From assembly GCF_025060895.1 (NCBI RefSeq), contig NZ_JANZKV010000095.1:1-44567 (forward strand): DNA of 44,567 bases, written 5' to 3'. Of the stretch, positions 26,451 through 35,145 are shown one piece after another; within the stretch, counting starts at the first letter, position 1, and the number at the start of each line of letters is the position of its first letter. The notes beneath the pieces were generated by a model. It searched no databases. It saw only the letters and a program-made list of their open reading frames with translations, and was not told the DNA's origin. The stretch is from Stieleria sedimenti. GTDB lineage: Bacteria > Planctomycetota > Planctomycetia > Pirellulales > Pirellulaceae. A program made the translations under genes and the position numbers.

Positions 26451-26515
26451 TGTCGCTCGTTGGTCCTGCCACGAGCTTCCGTAGAACGACACACGAGCGA
26501 CACACCCCCGTTTTT
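26451..26515 (+). promoter_or_regulatory. Intra-cluster stem with a short T-run
   Basis: TGTCGCTCGT (26451-26460) and ACGAGCGACA (26493-26502) are perfect 10-base reverse complements with a 32-base loop. CCCCCG then TTTTT (26511-26515) follows, directly before the ATG at 26518, which has no clear ribosome-binding site. It could be an attenuator, a processing site or an RNA-stability stem. Confidence 0.5.
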
Positions 26516-26517
26516 CG

Positions 26518-28635
26518 ATGAACTTCATTCAAACCGGATTCCTGATCGGCGGCCTGGCCGTCGCGATTCCCGTGCTGGTGCATTTGCTCAGCCGCTGGCA
26601 GGTTCGACGTGTGGAATTGGGGACGATGCGTTTCCTACAGGAGGTGATGCAGGACGGCGCGCAACGTCGCAAAATCCGTCGCTGGTTGTTGCTGCTGACA
26701 CGCATGGCCACGGTCGCCGTGTTGGTGCTGCTGTTCGCACGACCCTACTTGCCCGAAACCATCCGCCGCGACGGAGATCGGTTGCGGGTGATGTTGATCG
26801 ACCGCTCGGCCAGCATGAGCATGCCGGGCCAAGGGGGACGCTTGATCGACGATGCCGTGGCCGAAGCGAGAGACGTGGCCGCCGAACTCGGGACCGACGC
26901 GACAGTCCTTTGGGCCTGGTTTGATTCCAGCGTGGAACCCTTTGACGGCAACCTTGCCCGCGTGTCGGCGCCACGCAGCGTCGTCGGCGACACGAACTAC
27001 CTGGCGGCACTCCGCTGGGCACGCGATCGCGTCGCCGCGGATTCCGACGTCGTTGCCGATGTCGTCATCCTCTCGGACCTGCAACAGTCCGGTCTGGCCT
27101 CGGACGCGTTGGAAACCGCGACCCTCAAGATGCCCAAGCAGTTGCCCGTCCGGGTCATCGATGTGGGCCGACCGGCGGCGAATAACCTCGCTATCCAAAC
27201 GGTCACGACCACCTCGAAACGACTTTCACCCCAGCGAGACGCATTGATCAACGCCACGTTGTTCAACTTCGGCACCCTGCCGATGGAAGAGATTCCGATG
27301 ACGGCGACGGCAACCAACGGCCGACGCAGCGTGCGATTAAAAAAGTCGATCAATCTGCCTGACGGCCAAGCCCAAGAACTGTCGTTCGACTTCGGCAAAC
27401 TGGATCCGGGCACCTGGCAGGTCACGGTGCAATTGGACGTCGAAGACGACTTGGCCGTCGACAATCGGCGGATGACGGCGTTCGAGATCGCTCAACCGGC
27501 GCCGGTTCTGGTCCTCGATGGCGGCTCGCGTGACGGGGTACAGTTGGCCGAAAGTTTTTATCTGGCCGCGGCACTACGGCAGACCCGTCACAAGGCCGAA
27601 GCGAATGTCGATGCGGATCGCCCCGGAGACGACGGCCAAGTCGAACCACCGCCCTCGGGCTTGTTTGATCCCCAGGTCGTCTATTTGCACGACGATGCCC
27701 TGCCCGAGATCCAACCGGGTCGCACCGGACTGGTCGTCGTGACCGATTGCAGATCGCTTCCGGAACGCTGGATCCAGCGACTGGAATCCTATGTCACCGC
27801 CGGCGGAAAGCTGTTGGTGTTTGCCGGCGACGGCAACAGCGATGGCAGTGGCGACGCAGCCGCGGCGTCCCACGCTGCGTGGCAACAGTCAGGCTTGGCC
27901 CCGGGAACGATCCAGACGCCGACGCGCAGCGGTGCGATGCCGTTTCGCATCACCTCGATCGAGTCGGCCAATTCGATGTTGTCTCCGTTTGCCGACCCAC
28001 AATCCGGCGACCTCGGTCGCCTTTCGTTCGACCAAATTCTGCCGATCCGGCCCGCGGAACAGACCGACGTCTTGGCGCGATTTGAAGGTGACCGGCCAGC
28101 ACTGACCCGACACCGATTGGGCCAGGGTGATGTGGTCTGGTTTCTCTCCAGTGCCGATGCCAGCTGGGGCAACTGGACGACCAGCCCGTTGTATTTGCCG
28201 CTGGTTCACCAGATGGCGGCCGACCTGTTGGACCTGACCGGCGAAGGAAAAATCCGTTACCGCTCGGTGGGCGATCGACGCGACCTTTCGACGACGCGTC
28301 CGGCACAGCGGGCGTCCCCGGACCCTGCCGAACTGCGCACCGTCTCAGCGGGCTCTGTCGACACAGCATCGCTCACGTTCGGTCGAATCGGATTCGAGCA
28401 ATCCGGTGGCGCGTTGTACGTCATCAATGCAACGGCCAAAGAATCCGACCCGACACGCATTCCGGTCGAACAATTCACCGAGCACTTTCAGATCACCCCG
28501 GCTGATTCGGGGGCCAGCGAAGTGGCCGAAACCGTCCAAGGCGAGCACAAGCACGAGCTGTGGCCCTGGTTTGCCGCCGCGGCCGTCGTGTTGTTGACCG
28601 CCGAGTTTTCACTTGCCAATCGGACATCCGCATGA
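26518..28635 (+). CDS. BatA-like membrane vWA protein
   Basis: A 705-residue membrane protein. The N-terminus has the BatA-type hairpin: TM near 7-26 (FLIGGLAVAIPVLVHLLS), a short basic stretch with RRKIRRWLLLLTRMATVAVLVLLFARPYL (second TM about 60-80). A vWA domain follows with MIDAS motif D-R-S-A-S-M-S near 98-104. The large middle holds beta-rich and GATase-like regions exposed to the exterior. A C-terminal TM (LWPWFAAAAVVLLTAEFSL) ends at residue 700. It matches planctomycete BatA/vWA proteins found beside MoxR and DUF58. ATG 26518 is the only start that gives the first TM. The stop overlaps the next gene's ATG (ATGA). Confidence 0.92.
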   Translation: MNFIQTGFLIGGLAVAIPVLVHLLSRWQVRRVELGTMRFLQEVMQDGAQRRKIRRWLLLLTRMATVAVLVLLFARPYLPETIRRDGDRLRVMLIDRSASMSMPGQGGRLIDDAVAEARDVAAELGTDATVLWAWFDSSVEPFDGNLARVSAPRSVVGDTNYLAALRWARDRVAADSDVVADVVILSDLQQSGLASDALETATLKMPKQLPVRVIDVGRPAANNLAIQTVTTTSKRLSPQRDALINATLFNFGTLPMEEIPMTATATNGRRSVRLKKSINLPDGQAQELSFDFGKLDPGTWQVTVQLDVEDDLAVDNRRMTAFEIAQPAPVLVLDGGSRDGVQLAESFYLAAALRQTRHKAEANVDADRPGDDGQVEPPPSGLFDPQVVYLHDDALPEIQPGRTGLVVVTDCRSLPERWIQRLESYVTAGGKLLVFAGDGNSDGSGDAAAASHAAWQQSGLAPGTIQTPTRSGAMPFRITSIESANSMLSPFADPQSGDLGRLSFDQILPIRPAEQTDVLARFEGDRPALTRHRLGQGDVVWFLSSADASWGNWTTSPLYLPLVHQMAADLLDLTGEGKIRYRSVGDRRDLSTTRPAQRASPDPAELRTVSAGSVDTASLTFGRIGFEQSGGALYVINATAKESDPTRIPVEQFTEHFQITPADSGASEVAETVQGEHKHELWPWFAAAAVVLLTAEFSLANRTSA

Positions 28636-31600
28636 ACGCTCCCGACGTCGCCTATCAAGTCGCTCGCCAATTCACGGCACTGCGCCGCAGGTACCTGACC
28701 GTTCGTCTGGCCACCGTGGTCAGCATTGCGGGGGTGTTTTTGCTCGCCGTGTGGGTGTTGCTGGGAATGATTGACTATCGCTGGGAATGGCCGCACACCT
28801 GGCGGACGACCGCGATGATGACCGCGATCGGAATCGCCGGCGGGCTGCTGATCTGGCAAGCGATTCGGCTATTTCGCCTGACCCGCCAACGATCGTTTGC
28901 GGGGATCGTCGAGAGGTCCTTTGACGATTTCGGCCAGCGGATTCGAACGGTGCTCGACACGGTCGACGGACGCGTGCAAGGCCCCGATGAAATGTTGACC
29001 GCGCTGGGCAATCAAACACTCGGGCGCTGGGAATCCGTCACTCCCGCACGCCTGATACCCGTTCGTTCGCTTTGGTTGGCGCTCACCGCCTGCGCGGCCA
29101 CCGCCGTCCTGCTGCTCGGGTTGTTCGGCGCCGGCGGAGATCGGCGTTTGGCGATCCTGCGAGCGATCGGGATCGACCGCCCCTACACCACGCTGATGGT
29201 CACCCCGGGCGACATCACGCTGCTGGAAGGAACGCCGGTGGACGTGTCCCTGGAGCTCGTCGGACGGACCGATCGCGACGTCTTGCTTCGCTACCGTGAA
29301 CTCAGGCCGATCAAAACCGACGCGATCGAAACAGATTCGACACAGTCGGAGACGACCGACGCCGCCGCGGCACCGGAGCCCGAGTGGATCGAAAGCGAAG
29401 TCCTGGCCGATGCGCCGGAGACCGAGGACAGGCGAAAGACGTTCCGCACGAACCTGGGCAAAGCGACTTGGCCGATCGAATATCAATTCGTCTCCAGCGG
29501 GCAATCCACCTCCATCCACCGGATCGATGTCCAGCCTTTGATCGAAACCGAACGGATCGAGATCACCGTCCAACCGCCCGAGTACACCGGATTGCAGTCA
29601 CGCGTGTTTTCCAAGCCCGACCTGACTGTCTTGGAACGCTCCCAGGTCACCGTCACCATCGAACTGAACCATCCACTGCAAGGAGCGGTGCTGGAAACGG
29701 GGCCGCGGACATCACAGCTTTCACCGACACCCTTGGATTCACCCCAGGACCGGACACGTTGGTCGTTTTCATTGCCCGCGGACAAGACCGTCCGCTGGCG
29801 ATTCTCCGGCTCGGGTGCCGATGGGACTCCGATGGAACCGGTCGCCGGCCGGTTGGGCATCCGCCGTGACGCCGCGCCGTCGATCAGCTGGCGGGAACCG
29901 AACGACGAGATCAGGGTTCACACTTTGGCCGAAGTTCCGCTGGGCGTCCAGGTCTCCGACGATTACGGAATCATCGAATCCGGAATCGCATTCCAACTCG
30001 GTGGCGACGATGAATACGTCTTGACCGATTGGACAACGGAATCCGACGCCGAGGCTTCGACGACATCGCCGGCTGAAAGAACGCGGTTGCTGCTTGCGGA
30101 GTTGTTGCCGTTGGAATCGTTCGACCTTTCCGAACGCGACTACATCGCGTACTACGCCTATGCCGTCGACAACCGCCCCTGGGGAAACCATCGCAGCGAA
30201 TCGGAGGTGCGGTACATTGACATCCGGCCGCTGCGGCAGTTTTATCAAGAGATCGATCCGCCCGGCGGAAATGAAGGCGCCGGCTCACGCGTCTTGGTGC
30301 GTTTGGATGAAATCATTCGACGCGAACGGTTTGTGATCAATCGAACGCGAAAACTGGTTCGCGGCGGAACCGACATGGCCGCTCAGCTGGGAACGATCGA
30401 TCGCCTGGTCGAAAACCAAAGCGAACTCGCAGACTTGACTCGTTTCCTGGCGGAGTTCTTCATCTCGCGCGGAAACGACGACGTCGAAGCACTCAACCAG
30501 GCCGAAGCGGCGATGTTGCAAGCGGCCGATTCGCTGGCCGCCGGCTCGTTGGATCTGGCGTTGGTTCAAGAGGAAGAAGCCCTCCGTTCACTGGCCGAAG
30601 CACGCCGCACGCTGGAGATCGTTCTGACCAAACGCATGAGCTTGTCCCAACAACAGGCTCTGCGTCGTCTCGCGCGTCAGTTGCAACAGAAACTCCGTCG
30701 CGACCCTCCCGAGACCGAACGCCAATTGGCCGACTCGCTGATCCAAATCGCATCTCAACAACGTCGCTTGACGGCCAACGCCCAGTCGGCCGCGTCGGGA
30801 CAACGATCCCCTCTGTCAACGCAGTCGTCAACGTCGACCGGACAAGGTCAAGCCGAGACGAGCGAAAGCAAAAATGATGCAGAGGGCGCTGAGAAGACCG
30901 CTGAGGAGACCGCTGAGGAAAATAAAAACGACGCCGAACCCTCTGCGGCCGCCGCGGAATCAGCCGACCAGAACCAGGACGCGATGACCGCAGACGACGC
31001 GCCCACGGCCCAGGAAACACTCTACGAACAGCAAATCGAATTGCTGGAACGACTCGATGCGATCCGCGAACCACTGGCGGAACGATTGACGCAGTCCGAA
31101 TTGATGACCCGGCGGATGGATGACGCCCAGGCTGGGATGGACGATCTGGCCACGCTGGCACGCGAGGCCGAACTGGATTCGATGGCTGCCAGAGGCCAGA
31201 GCGTCAGCGATCTGATCGAAGAACTGGGGCTGCAACTCGAAGCGATCTCCGCCGCCGAACCGGTGACGCGGGTTTCGTCTCTGCGAGATTTGACCAGCGG
31301 TCTGGCCGGCATGGAACATCAACTCGGCACCCACGACCCACTCTCCCCCGGCGGCGGTCGCGATCCCAACTCCGCGAACCCCGATGGTGCAAATCAGCCC
31401 GAGCGTGAAACCAAGGCCGAACGACTGGCACGACGGATGGCAGCCCGCAGCGAAACGCTGGAGGAAGTGATCGCGTCGCAAGCGGACATCGGCGACATCG
31501 AAATGAGCGAAGTCAACGATCAGCTGCAAACCTTCGCCAAGGAAACTCGCTTCCTGGAACAACTCGAATCGACCCGATCCGCCGCCGACCGGATTCGGGA

Positions 31601-32189
31601 CGCCGAAGGCCAAGCGGACGAAACGGAAGCTGCCGAGGCGATCGAACGGGCGGTCGAATACGCCCAAGCCGCCAATCGACTTGAACGACTTTACCAACAA
31701 CTCGTCACTCCACGCCTTGCCCGCTTGCGACGCATGGAACAACAAGCAAACCAGTTGGCCAACCAAATGGGAGGCAACGGGACAACCGGTGAAAACACCG
31801 AGCCCGAAACCGAACGAGCCCTGCGTGATCTAAAGCAAGAGTTACGAGCGGAGTCGTTGCGGGAGTTGGCCGAACTGCTCGAGCGCGGACAGAGCGACGA
31901 TGCGATGGAAGCGCAAGACCAGCGATCCCGTGACGGCGAAAGGATCGGCCCGTCGGCTGGCGCAGCAGGATTGACTTTCCGTGAGGGCGATTCGCTCTCC
32001 AACCGTATCCGTTTGGTCGCCGAGGAACTCCGCAAGCGGATCCAACACGTGATGCTGCTGGAGATCGCGGTGGATCGCCAAACTCCGATTCCGTCAGAAT
32101 ATCGGCGCGCCGTCGACGGGTACTTTGAAACACTGGCCCGAGAGACTTCTGTCGAGATGGAATCGGCCGCTGCGGGAGCGTCACAATGA
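28632..32189 (+). CDS. Giant membrane-anchored coiled-coil protein of the MoxR cluster
   Basis: A 1185-residue protein starting at ATG 28632 in a 4-base overlap; a longer in-frame start at 28560 would cut 76 bases into the previous gene. Three TM helices lie near 22-44, 57-76 and about 140-162. The extracytoplasmic part (about 190-550) looks beta-rich with QPPEYTGLQSRVF, a motif of DUF4175-like proteins. The C-terminal half (about 575-1170) is long coiled coil, Glu/Gln/Ala/Arg-rich, interrupted by an acidic low-complexity spacer near 750-800 with Thr-Ala-Glu-Glu repeats. I know of no experimental function; such giants accompany MoxR/vWA genes in Planctomycetota. It may be a tether or cargo spacer spanning the envelope. 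Confidence 0.88.
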   Translation: MNAPDVAYQVARQFTALRRRYLTVRLATVVSIAGVFLLAVWVLLGMIDYRWEWPHTWRTTAMMTAIGIAGGLLIWQAIRLFRLTRQRSFAGIVERSFDDFGQRIRTVLDTVDGRVQGPDEMLTALGNQTLGRWESVTPARLIPVRSLWLALTACAATAVLLLGLFGAGGDRRLAILRAIGIDRPYTTLMVTPGDITLLEGTPVDVSLELVGRTDRDVLLRYRELRPIKTDAIETDSTQSETTDAAAAPEPEWIESEVLADAPETEDRRKTFRTNLGKATWPIEYQFVSSGQSTSIHRIDVQPLIETERIEITVQPPEYTGLQSRVFSKPDLTVLERSQVTVTIELNHPLQGAVLETGPRTSQLSPTPLDSPQDRTRWSFSLPADKTVRWRFSGSGADGTPMEPVAGRLGIRRDAAPSISWREPNDEIRVHTLAEVPLGVQVSDDYGIIESGIAFQLGGDDEYVLTDWTTESDAEASTTSPAERTRLLLAELLPLESFDLSERDYIAYYAYAVDNRPWGNHRSESEVRYIDIRPLRQFYQEIDPPGGNEGAGSRVLVRLDEIIRRERFVINRTRKLVRGGTDMAAQLGTIDRLVENQSELADLTRFLAEFFISRGNDDVEALNQAEAAMLQAADSLAAGSLDLALVQEEEALRSLAEARRTLEIVLTKRMSLSQQQALRRLARQLQQKLRRDPPETERQLADSLIQIASQQRRLTANAQSAASGQRSPLSTQSSTSTGQGQAETSESKNDAEGAEKTAEETAEENKNDAEPSAAAAESADQNQDAMTADDAPTAQETLYEQQIELLERLDAIREPLAERLTQSELMTRRMDDAQAGMDDLATLAREAELDSMAARGQSVSDLIEELGLQLEAISAAEPVTRVSSLRDLTSGLAGMEHQLGTHDPLSPGGGRDPNSANPDGANQPERETKAERLARRMAARSETLEEVIASQADIGDIEMSEVNDQLQTFAKETRFLEQLESTRSAADRIRDAEGQADETEAAEAIERAVEYAQAANRLERLYQQLVTPRLARLRRMEQQANQLANQMGGNGTTGENTEPETERALRDLKQELRAESLRELAELLERGQSDDAMEAQDQRSRDGERIGPSAGAAGLTFREGDSLSNRIRLVAEELRKRIQHVMLLEIAVDRQTPIPSEYRRAVDGYFETLARETSVEMESAAAGASQ

Positions 32190-34732
32190 GCGGCATCGCG
32201 TTGCTGTCCAACACGTATTTTTCCTGGACTTCACCACTGTCCCCCCGGGGCTGGATCGGACTGGTCGCCGCGTGCGTCCTGTTGTGGTTCGTGTTGCGCG
32301 TCTTCTGGGGGCGTTCGTTGGTCAACGGTCGTACCGGGTTGATGGTGATTCGCGCCGTCGCGGTCGCGATTCTGGTCGTGATCCTGTTGGGTCCCACCAA
32401 GATCGACGAACAGGCCGGTGAAACGACCCGGCCCTCGATGATTTATCTGTTCGATGGTTCGCAAAGCATGCAACTGGGCGGAGAACTGAGTCGTTGGGAT
32501 CAAGCGTTACGATTTGTCGGAGAAGCACAGCGGAGTGCCGGGCCGGGGTACTCGGGTGACGTCCAACCCTTTCGATTTGGCCACCGGTTGTCGCCCTTGG
32601 TCCAGCCGAGCGGTGCGGAGCCGCAATCCGCCGGCGCGTCGCTACCGGATGCAGAGAAGCTGGTGGGAGACCGGCGCGCTGGCGACCCAGTGGACATCAC
32701 CTTGGTTTCCGATTCCGTGTTGCGAGGTGCGTCGGAAACGATCGAAGGCCCCGACGCCTCGGACTCGCGCCTGGCCGACGCGCTGCGTCAGTTGATGCCC
32801 CAAGTCAGCGCCCAATCATGTGCCGGTGTCGTGCTGTTATCCGATGGACGCGTGCGAGCTTCGGAATCGGTGGAACGGCTTTCGGAGATCTTTGGCAAGT
32901 CCCAGGTGCCGATTCATGTGGTACCGATTGGACAATCCGGGGGATCGGGCGACATCGCGATCGTTTCACTCGTCGTGCCGTCGCGGGTGCGAAAATACAC
33001 CGAGAACGAACTGCAAGTTTTCATGCGCAGCTTCGGCTATGCCGGTCAACAAACCACGGTCCGGATCCGACGCAAGGGCGGCCAGGGCGGCGATCTGGCA
33101 ACGTTGCCGATCACGCTCTCCGGCGGTGCCCAATCCGCTTCATTGATGTTTCGCGTCGACGAACGCCCCGAGGAATTGATCGTGCTGGTGGATCCGGTCG
33201 AAGGTGAATTGACGCGGCGAAACAACCGCGTCGAGACACGGGTGGAGATCGATCGGACCAAGGTTCGGGTGCTGTGTCTTCAAAACGGTCAAGTGTCCGG
33301 GGCGCAGTCGTTGCTGAGCCAGTTTTTGCCGATCGCCCCCGGCCCCGTACCGGCGTCGACCTCGGGCGTTTCGATTCAATCAGCGTTGATGGCCGACGAA
33401 GACGTCGAATGCACGACCTTGGTCAGCATGGGCGGTCAATCCTTGCGACGACTTTCCCCGGACGGATTCACCCAAGCCTCGTCGGGCTTTCCTCGCACGC
33501 GCGCCGAACTGTTTGCCTATGACTGTGTGATCTTCAGCGACGTCACGCCGGCGGTACTGGAAGACGAACAACAACAATGGCTGACGCAGTGGATTGATGG
33601 CCGGGGCGGCGGGCTGATCGTGACCGGCGCGTCATCGCTTTCGGCCGATGGCTGGCAAAACTCGCCGATCGCGCCGCTGTTGCCGGTGACCTTGGAAACG
33701 GCGTCAACCGGTTTCCCCATCCCCACCGCCGTCGACGTCACGGTTCCCGATCACCCGATTTGGCGGCTGAGGATCGAAAAACAGCTCAACGAACTGCTGA
33801 TTCAAGCGTTACCGGACCTGTCGGTCGGACAAGCCGATTTCAAAGCGAAACCCAACGCGATGGTGCTGGCCCAGCGGCGTGACGATCAAACCCCTGTCAT
33901 GATCGCCCAACGTGCCGGACGAGGCCGCGTGTTGGTCTCCGGCGCCACGCTCTCGGGGACCGCACTGGAACAACTCTCACAAACCTGGGGCGATCAACCG
34001 GAACGGGTGGCCGGAAAATTCTGGAGAAATCTGGTCTACTGGGCGACCGAAGAATCCTCGACCGGCCGACGCCGACTGGTCGTTCAGTCCAACCAACGTT
34101 TCTATCGCCCCGGCCAGCGGCTTTCGATTCGTGCGACGGCCTATGACGAAGCCGCCAGACGATCACAGCACTATCGAATCTGGGCGATGTTCGAACCCGA
34201 ATCGCTCGACGACATGTCACTTTATTCACCCGTCCTCTGGCCCGACAATATTGTGCGTCAAAGCGGAGAAGTCGGACCGCGGATCGCGTGGGGGGAAGAA
34301 CTACCGCTGAAATCCAATCTGGAAGAAAGCGTTTATCAACTGGATTTGATGCTCAGTGAAACAGCGGCCAGCGGCGACAGCGGAATGCGGATTGAGCTGA
34401 CCGCGTACGAGGGCGGCGAACCCGAATCCTCGTTCAGCCACGGCACGCAGGTCGACAGCACGTCGCTGGCCATCCAGATCCTGAGCGATCCGTTCGAACA
34501 ACAAAACCCACTTCCCAATCAGGAATTGATGGCCCGCGTGGCGGCGGTTTCGGGCGGTCAGGTACTGGACCAACCGGAACAATTGGGCGAGCTTCTGCGT
34601 GGACGAAAAGAATTCCGAGGTCCACCGACCATTGATTCGACTCCGGCGTGGAATCGTGCGTGGCTTTGGCTAGGCTTAATCGGTCTGCTATCGACCGAAT
34701 GGGTTTGGCGGCGAGTTTCCGGATTAGCATGA
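32186..34732 (+). CDS. Membrane vWA / glutamine-amidotransferase-like protein
   Basis: An 848-residue membrane protein starting in a 4-base overlap. N-terminal TMs near 22-38 (GWIGLVAACVLLWFVLRVF) and 48-70 (LMVIRAVAVAILVVILLG) precede a vWA-like domain with the MIDAS-like D-G-S-Q-S-M near 91-96. A class-I glutamine-amidotransferase-like domain follows near 440-620 (YDCVIFSDVTPAVLEDEQQQWLTQWI, then GRGGGLIVTGASSL); the usual nucleophilic Cys is not evident, as in most proteins of this architecture. A C-terminal TM (RAWLWLGLIGLLSTEWVWRR) ends the protein. It is the last of the core MoxR genes and is followed after 29 bases by a BlaI-like regulator gene. Confidence 0.92.
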   Translation: MSGIALLSNTYFSWTSPLSPRGWIGLVAACVLLWFVLRVFWGRSLVNGRTGLMVIRAVAVAILVVILLGPTKIDEQAGETTRPSMIYLFDGSQSMQLGGELSRWDQALRFVGEAQRSAGPGYSGDVQPFRFGHRLSPLVQPSGAEPQSAGASLPDAEKLVGDRRAGDPVDITLVSDSVLRGASETIEGPDASDSRLADALRQLMPQVSAQSCAGVVLLSDGRVRASESVERLSEIFGKSQVPIHVVPIGQSGGSGDIAIVSLVVPSRVRKYTENELQVFMRSFGYAGQQTTVRIRRKGGQGGDLATLPITLSGGAQSASLMFRVDERPEELIVLVDPVEGELTRRNNRVETRVEIDRTKVRVLCLQNGQVSGAQSLLSQFLPIAPGPVPASTSGVSIQSALMADEDVECTTLVSMGGQSLRRLSPDGFTQASSGFPRTRAELFAYDCVIFSDVTPAVLEDEQQQWLTQWIDGRGGGLIVTGASSLSADGWQNSPIAPLLPVTLETASTGFPIPTAVDVTVPDHPIWRLRIEKQLNELLIQALPDLSVGQADFKAKPNAMVLAQRRDDQTPVMIAQRAGRGRVLVSGATLSGTALEQLSQTWGDQPERVAGKFWRNLVYWATEESSTGRRRLVVQSNQRFYRPGQRLSIRATAYDEAARRSQHYRIWAMFEPESLDDMSLYSPVLWPDNIVRQSGEVGPRIAWGEELPLKSNLEESVYQLDLMLSETAASGDSGMRIELTAYEGGEPESSFSHGTQVDSTSLAIQILSDPFEQQNPLPNQELMARVAAVSGGQVLDQPEQLGELLRGRKEFRGPPTIDSTPAWNRAWLWLGLIGLLSTEWVWRRVSGLA

Positions 34733-34761
34733 CGAATCTTCTTTAGACGTACAAAGAGACA

Positions 34762-35145
34762 ATGGCAAAACCCTCCAAAGATGTAACCGCTGCCGAACTG
34801 GCCATTTTGGAGAAGCTGTGGGAGCACGAGCGTGCGACCCTGAAACAGCTTTCCAAATGGCTTTACGGTGCCGAAACGCCGTCGGATATTGCGACGGTCC
34901 AGAAGCTGATTTCCCGGCTGGAAGCCAAGGGCTGTGTCGCCCGAGATCGCGACTGCTGGCCGCATCAATTCCAAGCCGCCATCGATCGTGATCATCTGAT
35001 TTCACACCGGCTGCAAGCAACCGCCGACGAACTCTGCGACGGAACGATGTCCACCTTGCTGACGCACTTGGTCAAGTCGGCCAAGTTCAACTCGCGTCAA
35101 CGAAAACGTCTCCGCAAGATTCTTGATGATCTGGATGCCGAATGA
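34762..35145 (+). CDS. BlaI/MecI-family transcriptional repressor
   Basis: A 127-residue winged-helix protein of the BlaI/MecI/CopY family. Residues 8-75 hold the wHTH: ELAILEKLWEHERATLKQLSKWL, then TVQKLISRLEAKGCVARDRD as recognition helix and wing. The C-terminal 45 residues (LCDGTMSTLLTHLVKSAKF…) are the helical dimerisation part. In known systems BlaI-type repressors are cleaved when a linked M56 sensor protease is activated; the next gene is exactly that. The 4-base overlap with the M56 gene supports co-expression. It may repress its own cluster, but no BlaI-type dyad is evident at the 34733-34761 gap or near the promoter. Confidence 0.95.
   Translation: MAKPSKDVTAAELAILEKLWEHERATLKQLSKWLYGAETPSDIATVQKLISRLEAKGCVARDRDCWPHQFQAAIDRDHLISHRLQATADELCDGTMSTLLTHLVKSAKFNSRQRKRLRKILDDLDAE

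Noticed and set aside
34733-34761. BlaI operator upstream of the BlaI gene
   Set aside because: A partial GTACAA sequence is present but no TACA-N-TGTA-type dyad, so autoregulation is not supported here.
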